Shown here one piece after another: positions 9,475-19,777 of a stretch of 34,716 nucleotides of DNA. The stretch is taken from the NCBI RefSeq assembly GCF_001571065.1, contig NZ_BCSW01000031.1:1-34716 (forward strand), read 5' to 3'. Each line of letters starts with the position of its first letter. The first letter of the stretch is position 1. The stretch comes from Dietzia cinnamea NBRC 102147. GTDB taxonomy: Bacteria > Actinomycetota > Actinomycetes > Mycobacteriales > Mycobacteriaceae. The notes below the pieces were generated by a model that saw only the letters and a program-made list of their open reading frames with translations, was not told the DNA's origin and ran no database searches. The position numbers were made by a program, and so were the translations under genes.

Positions 9475-10941
9475 ATGACGCGCTCACGCACGATCGAGAA
9501 CTGGGATCCGGAGGACCGGCACCAGTGGGAGTCCGGCGGTCGCCGCATCGCCGTGCGCAACCTGTACTGGTCGGTGTTCGCCGAGCACGTGGGGTTCTCG
9601 GTGTGGACCCTCTTCGCGGTGATGGTGCTGTTCATGCCGGAGGACGTCTATGGACTCGACGCCCCGGACAAGTTCCTCGTCTCCGCGGTCGTGACCCTCA
9701 CCGGCGCGTTCCTGCGCATCCCCTACACGCTGGCCACGGCCACGTTCGGCGGTCGCAACTGGACGATGTTCTCCGCGTTCGTCCTGCTCATCCCGGCGGG
9801 CGCGATGCTATGGATCATGGCCAACCCGGGCCAGCCGCTGTGGCTGTACCTGGTGGTAGGCGCGCTCGCCGGCCTGGGCGGGGCCAACTTCGCCTCCTCC
9901 ATGACCAACATCAACGCCTTCTTCCCGCAGCGGATGAAGGGCTGGGCCCTGGGCCTCAACGCGGGCGGCGGCAACCTCGGTGTGGCCACCATTCAGGTGG
10001 TGGGCCTACTGGTGATCGCCGCCGCGGGTAACCGCTCGCCGCACTGGGTGATCGCGGTCTACCTCGTGCTGCTGGTCGTGGCCGGGATCGGGGCCGCGCT
10101 GAAGATGGACAACCTCGGCCACCAGACCGTCGACGTGGCGAGCATGCGCGACGTGGCCACCGACCGCGACGGCTGGGTCCTGTCGCTGCTCTACATCGGT
10201 ACCTTCGGCTCGTTCATCGGCTTCAGCTTCGCGTTCGGCCAGATGCTCACCATGACGTTCACCGGCAACGGGCAGTCACCGGCCGACGCCGCGCTCCACG
10301 CCGCACAGATCACGTTCCTCGGCCCGCTGCTCGGTTCGCTGACCCGCATGCTCGGCGGGCGCCTGGCCGACCGGTTCGGCGGTGCGCGCGTGACGCTGGT
10401 GACGTTCCTCGGAATGGCGGCCACGACGGTCGCGCTGATCGTCACCTCGAGCATGCAGGCCTCGAACGGCGGCAGGCTCTCCGGCGGCGCGCTCGTCCTG
10501 TTCTTCGCGGCGTTCCTCACCCTGTTCGCGCTCACGGGGATGGGCAACGCGTCCGTCTACAAGATGATCCCCACCGTCTACGAGGCCCGCAGCAGGGGCC
10601 TGGACCTGCCGGAGGCGGCGCGGGCGGCGTGGTCGCGGGCCCACTCGGGGGCGTTGATCGGAGTGGCCGGCGCCGTCGGGGCCTTCGGCGGCTTCCTCAT
10701 CAACATGACCCTGCGCAGCTCATACCAGTCATCGGGATCGGCGACGGCGGCGTTCGTGGTGTTCACCGTCTTCTACGTGGTGGCGGCCGTGATCACCCGG
10801 GCCGTGTACCTGCGCCGCCCGGCCGCCGCGCCCGCGCCGGTGGCCACCGGGACGTCGCCTGTCGGGGCGGCCGGGTCGTCGCGGGTTGGCACGGCCGGCG
10901 CCGCGCCGGGTGGGGCTGAGCCGGTGCCCGCCGCGCGCTGA
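9475..10941 (+). CDS. narK: Nitrate/nitrite transporter, NarK family
   Basis: Major-facilitator protein of the nitrate/nitrite porter family, 488 residues with about 12 membrane segments. Both family signatures are seen: AGGGNLGVATIQ in the first half and GMGNASVYKMIP in the second. The MFS loop motif GGRLADRFGG is also present. A cytoplasmic N-terminus of about 30 residues precedes helix 1, and an Ala/Gly/Pro-rich tail of about 40 residues ends the protein. The ATG at 9475 has GGGGAGGGG 8 nt upstream. It is the first gene of narK-nasA-nasB-nnaR, so it most likely imports nitrate (or exports nitrite) for assimilation. Confidence 0.95.
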   Translation: MTRSRTIENWDPEDRHQWESGGRRIAVRNLYWSVFAEHVGFSVWTLFAVMVLFMPEDVYGLDAPDKFLVSAVVTLTGAFLRIPYTLATATFGGRNWTMFSAFVLLIPAGAMLWIMANPGQPLWLYLVVGALAGLGGANFASSMTNINAFFPQRMKGWALGLNAGGGNLGVATIQVVGLLVIAAAGNRSPHWVIAVYLVLLVVAGIGAALKMDNLGHQTVDVASMRDVATDRDGWVLSLLYIGTFGSFIGFSFAFGQMLTMTFTGNGQSPADAALHAAQITFLGPLLGSLTRMLGGRLADRFGGARVTLVTFLGMAATTVALIVTSSMQASNGGRLSGGALVLFFAAFLTLFALTGMGNASVYKMIPTVYEARSRGLDLPEAARAAWSRAHSGALIGVAGAVGAFGGFLINMTLRSSYQSSGSATAAFVVFTVFYVVAAVITRAVYLRRPAAAPAPVATGTSPVGAAGSSRVGTAGAAPGGAEPVPAAR

Positions 10942-10942
10942 T

Positions 10943-10980
10943 CGCCGCGCGTGTGTCCCCGCCCCCGCCGGGGCGCGGCG
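10943..10980 (+). terminator. Hairpin between narK and nasA (attenuating?)
   Basis: CGCCGCGC (10943-10950) pairs with GCGCGGCG (10973-10980); inner C and G runs can extend the stem. It sits 2 nt after the narK stop. I see no convincing promoter before nasA, so this may be a partial terminator or an mRNA-stabilising stem that lowers expression of the reductase genes relative to narK. Confidence 0.5.
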
Positions 10981-11106
10981 AGTGGTCACAAGTGCCGGTC
11001 TGCGCGTGTGCCGACCTGGGACGACGTGGTCGGGTTCGACCACTCGCCGGCAGGCCGCGGGGGCGGGGCGACGAGAAACGACGAGGACGACGACGAGGAG
11101 AACACC

Positions 11107-13247
<2,141 letters not shown>

Positions 13248-13251
<4 letters not shown>

Positions 13252-14792
13252 GCGCGGAGGTGGGGCCGGGACGCACGGTGCCGGGCACGCCGCCCGGTCC
13301 GACGGGGCCGCAGGTGCGGCGCCACGTGGTGATCGTCGGCGCGGGGATGGCCGCCGCGCGCCTCGCCGAGGAACTGCGCGCGGGCGAGCCCGACCCGACG
13401 CGCCTGTCGATCACCGTGATCGGCGCCGAGGCGGAGGAGCCGTACAACCGCATCATGCTCTCCCACGCCGCCGCGGCGTCCGGGGCTGCCGGGGCGTCCG
13501 GGGCTGCCGGTGGCGCGACCCCGGTCGCGCGGCTCAAGCCCGCCGGGTGGTGGGAACGCCACCACATCGCCCTGCACACCTCCACACATGTCACGGCGAT
13601 CGACCGCGTCACGTGCGAGGTCGAGCTCGCGGGCGGTGCGAGGACCGGCTACGACCACCTCGTCCTGGCCACCGGCGCCGCGCCCCGCATCCCGCCCGTC
13701 GACGGCATCCGCTCATCGGACGGCGGTCTCGCGCCCGGTGTGTTCACTCTCCGGGACGCCGCGGGTCAGAGAAAGCTGACTGCCCATCTCGCCGCCCACC
13801 CGGGGCCCGTCGCGATCGTCGGTGCGGGCTTCATCGGCCTCGAGGTCGCCTGCGCACTGGCCGCGGCCGGGCACGACGTCGTCGTCGTCCACCCCCGCGC
13901 CTGGCCCATGAACGGCTGCCTCGACGCCGGCGCCGGCGCCGTCCTGGTCCGTGCCCTCGCCGCGCTCGGCGTGCGGACGGTGACCGGCGCGCGCGCCACG
14001 AGCTGGGACGGGTCGACGTTACGACTCGACGACGGCGAGGTGCACTGCCGCACCGTCGTCCTCACCGCCGGGTCCGCGCCCCGGACGGACCTCGCGCGCG
14101 ACGCCGGCCTGGAGGTGGGCCACGGCGTGGTCGTCGACGACGAGCTCGCGACCAGCGATCCCGCCATCAGCGCAATCGGCGACTGCGCCCAGCACCGGGG
14201 CGTCGTCAGCGGCCTGGTGGCCCCGGCGTGGGACCAGGCCGTCGTGCTGGCCGCGCGGCTCGCCGGCACCGATCCGCACGCCCGGTACGTCGGCGGTACG
14301 CAGGTCACCAGACTCAAGGCGCACGGGCTCGACGTGGTCGCGCTGGGCGAGCTCGCGGAGGACGTGTACGGCTCGGCGGGCGGCGACGACGAGCCCACCG
14401 AGGTCACGACGCTGAGCGAACCCGCGCGCGGCCGCTACGCCCGCGTCGACGTGGTGGCCGGCCGCGTGGTGGGAGCCGCACTGATCGGCCACCCGGAACC
14501 GGTCGGCACTCTCACACAGTTGTACGAGAACGCCCTACCCGTGCCGGACGACGTCGTGTCGGTGATCCTGGGGCGCGCGGAGGCGGTGGCCGCGCAGACG
14601 CCGTCCACCATGCCCGCCGCCGCGGTGGTGTGCCGGTGCAACGGCGTCAGCAAGGGCGACCTCGTCGCGGCATGGACCGACGGCGCCCGTGACCGCGACG
14701 CGCTGGCCGAGAGCACCCGCGCCGGGACGGGCTGCGGCGGGTGTTCGGCCGCGGTCGAGGGGATCTGCGGATGGCTCGCGGCGGCCGGGTAG
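13248..14792 (+). CDS. nasB: FAD-dependent nitrate reductase electron-transfer subunit with BFD-like [2Fe-2S] domain
   Basis: 514-residue flavoprotein that should pass electrons from NAD(P)H to NasA. The first Rossmann motif is VIVGAGMAAARLAEE and the second VAIVGAGFIGLEVACAL; the FAD-proximal motif is SAIGDCAQ. The C-terminal BFD-like domain carries C462-X-C464 (VCRCNGVS) and C496-X2-C499 (GCGGC), ligands for a [2Fe-2S] cluster. The fold equals the N-terminal half of NirB without the sirohaem domains. It starts at GTG 13248, overlapping the nasA stop. An Ala/Ser/Gly loop after MLSHAAA is encoded by an 18-bp tandem duplication. Confidence 0.85.
13476..13510 (+). repeat. 18-bp in-frame tandem duplication in nasB
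   Basis: Two copies, 13476-13493 and 13494-13510 (17 of 18 bases visible in the second before divergence), encode ASGAAG twice. Other NasB/NirB-like proteins I recall have an ordinary loop here between the EPYNRI motif and the KPAGWW segment. It is in frame and probably neutral. Confidence 0.85.
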
Positions 14793-14834
14793 GGCGCGGC
14801 GGAGAACTCCCCGGATCAGAAGAGGAGAACTGGG

Positions 14835-16037
14835 ATGAACCCAGCGACCGGCGGGCGGCGAAACACCCCGGCAACAGAGATCGGCCATGATGAGGGAGTG
14901 ACCGATTCCGACGTGACCTCCGCCGGCCCCGATCTCCCGCTCCTCGGGCGTACGGTCGCCGTCACCGCCGCCCGGCGTGCCTCTGAGCAGCGCACCCTGC
15001 TCGAGCGTCGCGGCGCGACCGTCCTGCACGCGCCGGCCATGCACATGATTCCCATCGCCGAGGACACCGTGGTGCGTGAGGCCACCGAGCGACTGCTGGC
15101 CGCGCCCGCCGACCTCATGGTGCTCACCACCGCCGCCGGGGTGCGTTGGTGGTTGCAGGTGTGCGAGGAGTGGGGCCTGGCCGGGGAACTGCTCGAGCTG
15201 ATGGCACGGATCCCGCTGTACTCGCGCGGTCCCAAGACGACCGGGGCGATCCGGGCCGCCGGCCTGCGTGAGCACGCCTCCGCCGTCAGCGAGGCCAGCC
15301 CGGAGCTGCTGGAGATGCTGCTCGAGCGGGGAGTCGCGGGTCTGACGATCGGCGTGCAGGTGCAGGGTGCGGGTTCCGGCTGGAACCCCATGGCCCCCCT
15401 GCTCGACGGCCTGCGGGACGCGGGCGCCGACGTGATCGAGGTGCCCGTCTACCGCTGGGAGCTACCCGAGGATCTCGCGGCGCTCGACGAGCTGGTCACG
15501 ACAATCGCCCGTCACGGAGTCGACGGCGTGACGTTCACCGCGGCGCCGGCGGTCGTGGCCGTGCTCGCGCGGGCGGACGCGCTCGGGCTGTTCGACGACC
15601 TGCTCGACGCGCTGCGCGGCCCGGTCGCCGCCCTGTGCGTGGGCCAGGTGACCGCGGCCCCGCTGGCCGACCTGGACGTGCCGTTCACCTGCCCTGATCG
15701 GATGCGCCTGGGTTCGCTCATGCGGCACACCACCGACGAGCTCGCCGCCCGGACGGCGCCGATCGGCGTGGCCGGGCACGAGCTGACCGTGTGCGCGGCG
15801 GCGGTGCTGGTCGACGGCCGACCGGTCGAGGTGACGCCGGCCCAGCTCGCGCTGGTGCGCGCGCTCGCGCGTCGGCCGGGGGCGTGCGTGAGCCGGGACG
15901 AGCTTCTCGCGGCTCTGCCCGGAGACGGCACGGACCCGCACGCGGTGGAGACCGCGATGGGTCGACTCCGCCGGGCGCTCGGTGTGCCGGACCTGGTGAC
16001 GACCGTCGTCAAGCGCGGTTACCGACTCACCATCTGA
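14835..16037 (+). CDS. nnaR: NnaR-type regulator: uroporphyrinogen-III synthase-like domain plus winged-helix DNA-binding domain
   Basis: 400 residues in two parts. About 30-285 is HemD-like (LLGRTVAVTAARRASEQ at its start). About 305-400 is a response-regulator-type winged helix ending in VVKRGYRLTI. This architecture is that of the nitrate assimilation regulator NnaR of Streptomyces and mycobacteria (M. tuberculosis Rv0260c type), which acts with GlnR on nitrate and nitrite genes. Position after nasB and facing nirBD supports that role. AGGAG at 14823-14827 lies 7 nt before ATG 14835, so I chose it; GTG 14898 gives a form starting at the conserved part. Whether the HemD part makes uroporphyrinogen III or only senses a tetrapyrrole is unknown. 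Confidence 0.87.
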   Translation: MNPATGGRRNTPATEIGHDEGVTDSDVTSAGPDLPLLGRTVAVTAARRASEQRTLLERRGATVLHAPAMHMIPIAEDTVVREATERLLAAPADLMVLTTAAGVRWWLQVCEEWGLAGELLELMARIPLYSRGPKTTGAIRAAGLREHASAVSEASPELLEMLLERGVAGLTIGVQVQGAGSGWNPMAPLLDGLRDAGADVIEVPVYRWELPEDLAALDELVTTIARHGVDGVTFTAAPAVVAVLARADALGLFDDLLDALRGPVAALCVGQVTAAPLADLDVPFTCPDRMRLGSLMRHTTDELAARTAPIGVAGHELTVCAAAVLVDGRPVEVTPAQLALVRALARRPGACVSRDELLAALPGDGTDPHAVETAMGRLRRALGVPDLVTTVVKRGYRLTI

Positions 16038-16097
16038 GCGAACGCGGCGGGCGGGCCCGGGCGAGGCGGCGGCGCGCGGGCGGCCGGCAGCGGGGGT

Positions 16098-16163
16098 GGT
16101 TTGGCTCGGCGGGCGGCCTTCGGCGGGCGCGGTTTGGCTCGGCGGGCGGCCTTCGGCGGGCGC
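16098..16163. repeat. Perfect 33-bp tandem duplication
   Basis: 16098-16130 and 16131-16163 are identical, each beginning GGTTTGGCTCGGCGGG. It lies in the nnaR-nirD spacer, has no coding role, and the identity suggests a recent duplication. Confidence 0.9.
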
Positions 16164-16286
16164 GCGTGGGCGATCTCGCAGCGTGAGTCCCGCCAGGTGT
16201 GCTGGCTCTTCGGCTTGTGATGGCTGAATGGTCCATCCGGCCAGCGCACCCGGGCTGTGTTCGAGCATTCCGGCAGCGTAAGCCGA

Positions 16287-16322
16287 AGAGGCAGCGCGAC
16301 CGGGAGGGGTCGCGCTGCCTCT
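16287..16322. terminator. Strong bidirectional terminator between nnaR and nirD
   Basis: A perfect 15-bp stem (16287-16301 with 16308-16322) closes a 6-nt GGGAGG loop. It is centred between the convergent nnaR and nirBD units and should end both transcripts. Confidence 0.85.
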
Positions 16323-16334
16323 GTGTCGGGTGCC

Positions 16335-16418
16335 GGGCGATCCCGCAGCGCATCCGCTGGGTTGCGGGCTTCCGGCGGGCGATCCCGCAGCGCATCCGCT
16401 GGGTTGCGGGCCTCCGGC
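16335..16418. repeat. 42-bp tandem duplication with internal dyad
   Basis: 16335-16376 and 16377-16418 differ at one base (T/C at 16370/16412). Each unit contains CAGCG-CATC-CGCTG flanked by CCCG and CGGG, an imperfect stem-loop, so the pair resembles small palindromic intergenic elements. It lies on the nirD 3' side of the terminator. Confidence 0.88.
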
Positions 16419-16462
16419 GAGCAGGCGCGCAGCGGTGGCGCAGGCGTGCCCCCTGCCGGTGC

Positions 16463-16882
16463 CTACGCAGCGGTGGCGCGGGTGTGGCGAACCGCGGGCT
16501 CGGTCGCCACGTAGACCGTGCCGTCGCCGGCGACCCGGGCGGGGAACACCGAGATCCCGCGGGACGGGTCGTCGAGACCGCGACCGTCCTCGAGCGCGTA
16601 CGCCTGCTTGCCGATGGGCGAGATCACGGCGGGGACGCCGCCGCGGTCGCCCACCAGCCCGCGGCTCATCACGGCCGCCCGGGCGACGGGATCGATGTTG
16701 CAGACGGCGTGCACCTCGCCGTCGTCGAGCGTGTACACCGCCACCTGCCGCCCGTCTGGCAGCAGGGCGGCGACCCCGCGCCCGACGATGAGGCGGTCGA
16801 CAGGGCAGACGGCGACCTCGGCGGCGGCTGCCGCGGTGGAAGCGGCGCCGGTACGGGCGGGGCGGGACAGGGTGGCGGTCAT
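16463..16882 (-). CDS. nirD: Nitrite reductase (NAD(P)H) small subunit NirD
   Basis: 139-residue Rieske-fold small subunit of the assimilatory nitrite reductase. An Ala-rich N-terminus of about 20 residues precedes the conserved part (VCPVDRLIVGRGVAALL). GEVHAVCNIDPVARAAVMSRGLVGD fills the region that in true Rieske proteins carries the Cys-X-His ligands. Those ligand pairs are absent, as in most NirD proteins, so it is structural and not a redox centre. The ATG at 16882 has GAGGAG 7 nt upstream. The nirB stop lies 122 nt upstream; that spacer holds a 14-bp-period repeat (16921-16946) but no evident promoter, so it is probably co-transcribed with nirB. Confidence 0.92.
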   Translation of the reverse strand: MTATLSRPARTGAASTAAAAAEVAVCPVDRLIVGRGVAALLPDGRQVAVYTLDDGEVHAVCNIDPVARAAVMSRGLVGDRGGVPAVISPIGKQAYALEDGRGLDDPSRGISVFPARVAGDGTVYVATEPAVRHTRATAA

Positions 16883-16920
16883 GGTGAACTCCTCGGATTG
16901 AAGGCGGGGCAGGTGAAGCC

Positions 16921-16946
16921 GGGGCGGTTGTGAAGGGGCGGTTGTG
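16921..16946. repeat. Short direct repeat in the nirB-nirD spacer
   Basis: GGGGCGGTTGTG occurs at 16921-16932 and 16935-16946 (14-bp period), about 40-60 nt upstream of the nirD start on the opposite strand. It resembles the other GC-rich slippage repeats in this block. Confidence 0.7.
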
Positions 16947-17004
16947 GGAGGGCGGATATCGGGTCGACGATGGGGACTGGGCCCGGCGCGTCGGGCGCGC
17001 GAGC

Positions 17005-19608
17005 TCAGCTGCGGACGGGCATGGCGGGGGAGCCGAGCAGGACGGGCACCTTGCGGCCGTCGCGCTGCTCGAACCGGACGGTGGGGTCCGGCGCCTCGGG
17101 GGCGTTGACGAACGAGACGAACCGGGCGAGCTTGTCGGGATCGTCGAGTACGGCCGCCCACTCGTCCACGTAGCCGGCGACGTGCGCCTCCATCCGGCCC
17201 TCGAGCTCGGCGGCCAGGCCGAGGGAGTCGTCGCACACCACCTCGCGCAGGTGGTCGAGCCCGCCCTCGAGCGCCTCGAGCCACGGCGCCATGCGCTGCA
17301 GCCGCTCGGCCGTGCGGACGTAGAACATCACGGTGCGGTCGATGTATCGGATGAGCTGGTCGTCGGTGAGGTCGCCGGCCAGCAGCTGGGCGTGCCGCGG
17401 GGTCGCGCCGCCGTTGCCCCCCACGTAGAGGTTCCAACCGTTCTCGGTGGCGATCACGCCGACGTCCTTGCCGCGGGCCTCCGCGCACTCGCGCGCACAC
17501 CCGGAGACGGCCATCTTGATCTTGTGCGGCGCTCGCAGTCCGCGGTAGCGGGTCTCCAGCAGCACCGCCATCGCGACCGAGTCCTGCTGCCCGTACCGGC
17601 ACCACGACGTGCCCACGCAGCTCTTGACCGTGCGCAGCGACTTGCCGTACGCGTGCCCGGACTCCATGCCCGCCTCCACCAGCCGCCGCCAGATGGCGGG
17701 GAGTTCCTCGACGCGCGCGCCGAACAGGTCGATGCGCTGGCCGCCGGTGACCTTGACGTACAGGTCGTGGTCGCGGGCGATCTCGCCGATCACGATGAGC
17801 TGCTCCGCCGTCACCTCGCCGCCGGGCATCCGCGGCACCACCGAGTAGGTGCCGTTCTTCTGGATGTTGGCCAGGAAGTGGTCGTTGGTGTCCTGCAGCG
17901 CCGCCTGCTCGCCGTCGAGGACGTGGTCCGAGCTGGTCGAGGCGAGGATCGACGCGACCGTCGGCTTGCAGATGTCGCAGCCCGTGCCGCGCCCGAAGCG
18001 CCCGATCAGACCGGAGAACGTGCGGATGCCGGTGACGGTGACGATCTCGAAAAGCTCCGAGCGGGACTGGTCGAAGTGCTCGCACAGCGCGGTGGACTGC
18101 TCGACGCCCTCGGCCTCGAGGACCTGACGCATGAGCGGAAGGCACGAGCCGCACGACGTGCCGGCCCGGGTGCACGCCTTGAGGGCGGGCACGTCGCACG
18201 CCCCCTCGCAGATCGCCTCGCGCAGATCGCCCTTGGTGACGGCGTTGCACGAGCAGATCTGCGCGTCGTCGGGAAGTGAGTCCACGCCGACGCCGGAGTC
18301 GGCCGCCGCACCCGGGGTGATGAGGGCCAGGGGAGTGGACGACGGCAAGGTGCGGCCCAGCAGCGGCTTGAGCAACTGGTAGGGGCCGGCGTCGCCGACG
18401 AACACGCCGCCCAGCAGGGTCAGGGCGTCGTCGCTGAGGACGAGTTTGCTGTAGGTGCGGGCGACCGGGTCGTCCACCACCACCTCGAGACAGTCGGGCG
18501 TACGACCGTGGGCGTCGCCGAAGCTGGCCACGTCGACCCCCATGAGCTTGAGCTTGGTGGCGAGGTCGGCCCCGGTGAACTCGGTGCCGGCGTCGCCGGT
18601 GATCTGGCCGGCCGCCACCTCGGCGGAGGTGTATCCGGGCCCGACCAGGCCGTAGCAGGTGCCCTCGATGGCCGCGCACTCGCCGATCGCGTAGACGTGC
18701 GGGTCCGAGGTGCGGCAGGCTCTGTCGGTCAGCACGCCGCCACGCTCGGCCACGGCGATTCCCGCCGCGCGGGCGAGTTCGTCGCGGGGCCGGACACCGA
18801 CGGAGAACACGACGAGGGCCGCGTCGACGACATCCGTCTCGCCGTCGTCGGAGGTCAGGGCGACCCGGAGTCCGGCGTCACCGGACGCCGACCCGGCGCC
18901 ACCCCCGGCGGCGTCCGCGGTGTCACCCCCCGCGTCGTCCGCGCCGCCGGCGGCACTCTCCTCGATGACCGTGTCGGTCACGCTGAGGTGCACGTCGATG
19001 CCGCGGTCGCGGATGAGGTCCCCCAGCAGGGCGCCGCCGCGGCCGTCGACCTGCACGGGCATGAGCCGGTCGTTGCGTTCCACGACGTGCGGGACCAGGC
19101 CGAGCAGGCTCAGCGCGTTGGCGGCCTCGATGCCCAGCAGCCCGCCGCCGATCACCACGCCGTGCGCGCCCGCCCCGGCCCGCTCGGCGGCCGCGCGGAT
19201 CGCGTCGAGGTCGTCGAGCGTGCGGTATACATGGCAGCCGGGCAGGTCGTGGCCGGGGACGGGCGGGACGAACGCGCGCGAACCGGTCGCCAACACCAGC
19301 GTGTCGTAGTCGACGTACTCGCCCGAGTCGAGTTCCACGCGTCGGGCGCCGGTGTCGATCGCGGTGACGAGCCGGCCGGAACGCACGGTGACGCGGGGGT
19401 CGGCGGAGTGCCGCGCATCGTCGAGGTGCAGCGCGTCGCGCTCCCACGCGCCGACGTAGGCGGACAGTCCGACGCGGTCGTAGGCGGGATCGGCTTCCTC
19501 GCCGATCACCGTGACGGCCACGTCGGCGTCGGCGTAGCGCGTGCCGAGGGTGGAGACGAAGCGGTGGGATACCATCCCGTGCCCGACGACGACGATGTGC
19601 TCAGTCAT
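17005..19608 (-). CDS. nirB: Assimilatory nitrite reductase (NAD(P)H) large subunit NirB
   Basis: 867-residue cytoplasmic enzyme reducing nitrite to ammonium with six electrons. Order of domains: FAD and NAD Rossmann domains (IVVVGHGMVSHRF; HGVVIGGGLLGIEAA), a BFD-like [2Fe-2S] domain (ICSCNAVT and GTSCGSC), the ferredoxin-like half (NGTYSVVPRMPGG), and the sirohaem/[4Fe-4S] centre with C664-X5-C670 and C704-X3-C708. A roughly 25-residue Ala/Gly/Asp-rich insertion sits in the FAD/NAD part after TDTVIEES. The ATG at 19608 has a near-perfect AAGGAGGT (19615-19622) 6 nt upstream. It is first in nirB-nirD, convergent with nnaR, and its promoter carries the same operator as narK. Confidence 0.96.
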   Translation of the reverse strand: MTEHIVVVGHGMVSHRFVSTLGTRYADADVAVTVIGEEADPAYDRVGLSAYVGAWERDALHLDDARHSADPRVTVRSGRLVTAIDTGARRVELDSGEYVDYDTLVLATGSRAFVPPVPGHDLPGCHVYRTLDDLDAIRAAAERAGAGAHGVVIGGGLLGIEAANALSLLGLVPHVVERNDRLMPVQVDGRGGALLGDLIRDRGIDVHLSVTDTVIEESAAGGADDAGGDTADAAGGGAGSASGDAGLRVALTSDDGETDVVDAALVVFSVGVRPRDELARAAGIAVAERGGVLTDRACRTSDPHVYAIGECAAIEGTCYGLVGPGYTSAEVAAGQITGDAGTEFTGADLATKLKLMGVDVASFGDAHGRTPDCLEVVVDDPVARTYSKLVLSDDALTLLGGVFVGDAGPYQLLKPLLGRTLPSSTPLALITPGAAADSGVGVDSLPDDAQICSCNAVTKGDLREAICEGACDVPALKACTRAGTSCGSCLPLMRQVLEAEGVEQSTALCEHFDQSRSELFEIVTVTGIRTFSGLIGRFGRGTGCDICKPTVASILASTSSDHVLDGEQAALQDTNDHFLANIQKNGTYSVVPRMPGGEVTAEQLIVIGEIARDHDLYVKVTGGQRIDLFGARVEELPAIWRRLVEAGMESGHAYGKSLRTVKSCVGTSWCRYGQQDSVAMAVLLETRYRGLRAPHKIKMAVSGCARECAEARGKDVGVIATENGWNLYVGGNGGATPRHAQLLAGDLTDDQLIRYIDRTVMFYVRTAERLQRMAPWLEALEGGLDHLREVVCDDSLGLAAELEGRMEAHVAGYVDEWAAVLDDPDKLARFVSFVNAPEAPDPTVRFEQRDGRKVPVLLGSPAMPVRS

Positions 19609-19640
19609 TCCTGGACCTCCTTGGCGTGCCTGTGGGGGAC

Positions 19641-19704
19641 AGCCTAGGAAGGCGGTGTTGCGGTGCTGTGGCGTCGGATCACGGTCCCGTGACGCTTACT
19701 TCAC
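19641..19704 (-). promoter_or_regulatory. nirB operator and promoter, matching that of narK
   Basis: Read on the minus strand: GTGAA (19704-19700), six bases, GTCAC (19693-19689), GGGACC, GTGAT (19682-19678), then 27 nt, then TTCCTAGGCT with the -10 TAGGCT at 19646-19641. Spacing is identical to the narK promoter, base for base, and GGGACC and TTCCTA are shared. No -35 is seen. Confidence 0.65.
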
Positions 19705-19777
19705 ATCGGTCCGGGGGCCGGGTGAGGGACCGGTCCGCGGGCGTGTGGCGGCGGGATGCGGGCGCCGGAGCGGCGGC

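Larger units (their letters stand above)
16038..16462. other. Gene-free, repeat-rich spacer between nnaR and nirD
   Basis: 425 bp between convergent units hold a 33-bp tandem duplication, a 15-bp terminator stem and a 42-bp tandem duplication, with a less GC-rich stretch at about 16190-16280. Open frames here lack ribosome sites and family similarity, so I call no gene. Confidence 0.75.

Noticed and set aside
10951-11106. N-terminal extension of nasA from an upstream GTG
   Set aside because: The extension is a non-conserved basic and acidic stretch, and GAGGAG sits 6 nt before ATG 11107.
16240-16285. Possible tRNA T-arm (GTTCGAGC) in the nnaR-nirD spacer
   Set aside because: No cloverleaf, acceptor stem or anticodon arm can be paired around it.
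16098-16418. Repeats considered as a CRISPR array
   Set aside because: Copies are directly tandem without unique spacers, only two each, and no cas gene is near.
16199-16933. Open frame spanning the nnaR-nirD spacer and antisense to nirD
   Set aside because: It runs through tandem repeats and a terminator stem, has no ribosome site, and its second half is the reverse of nirD.
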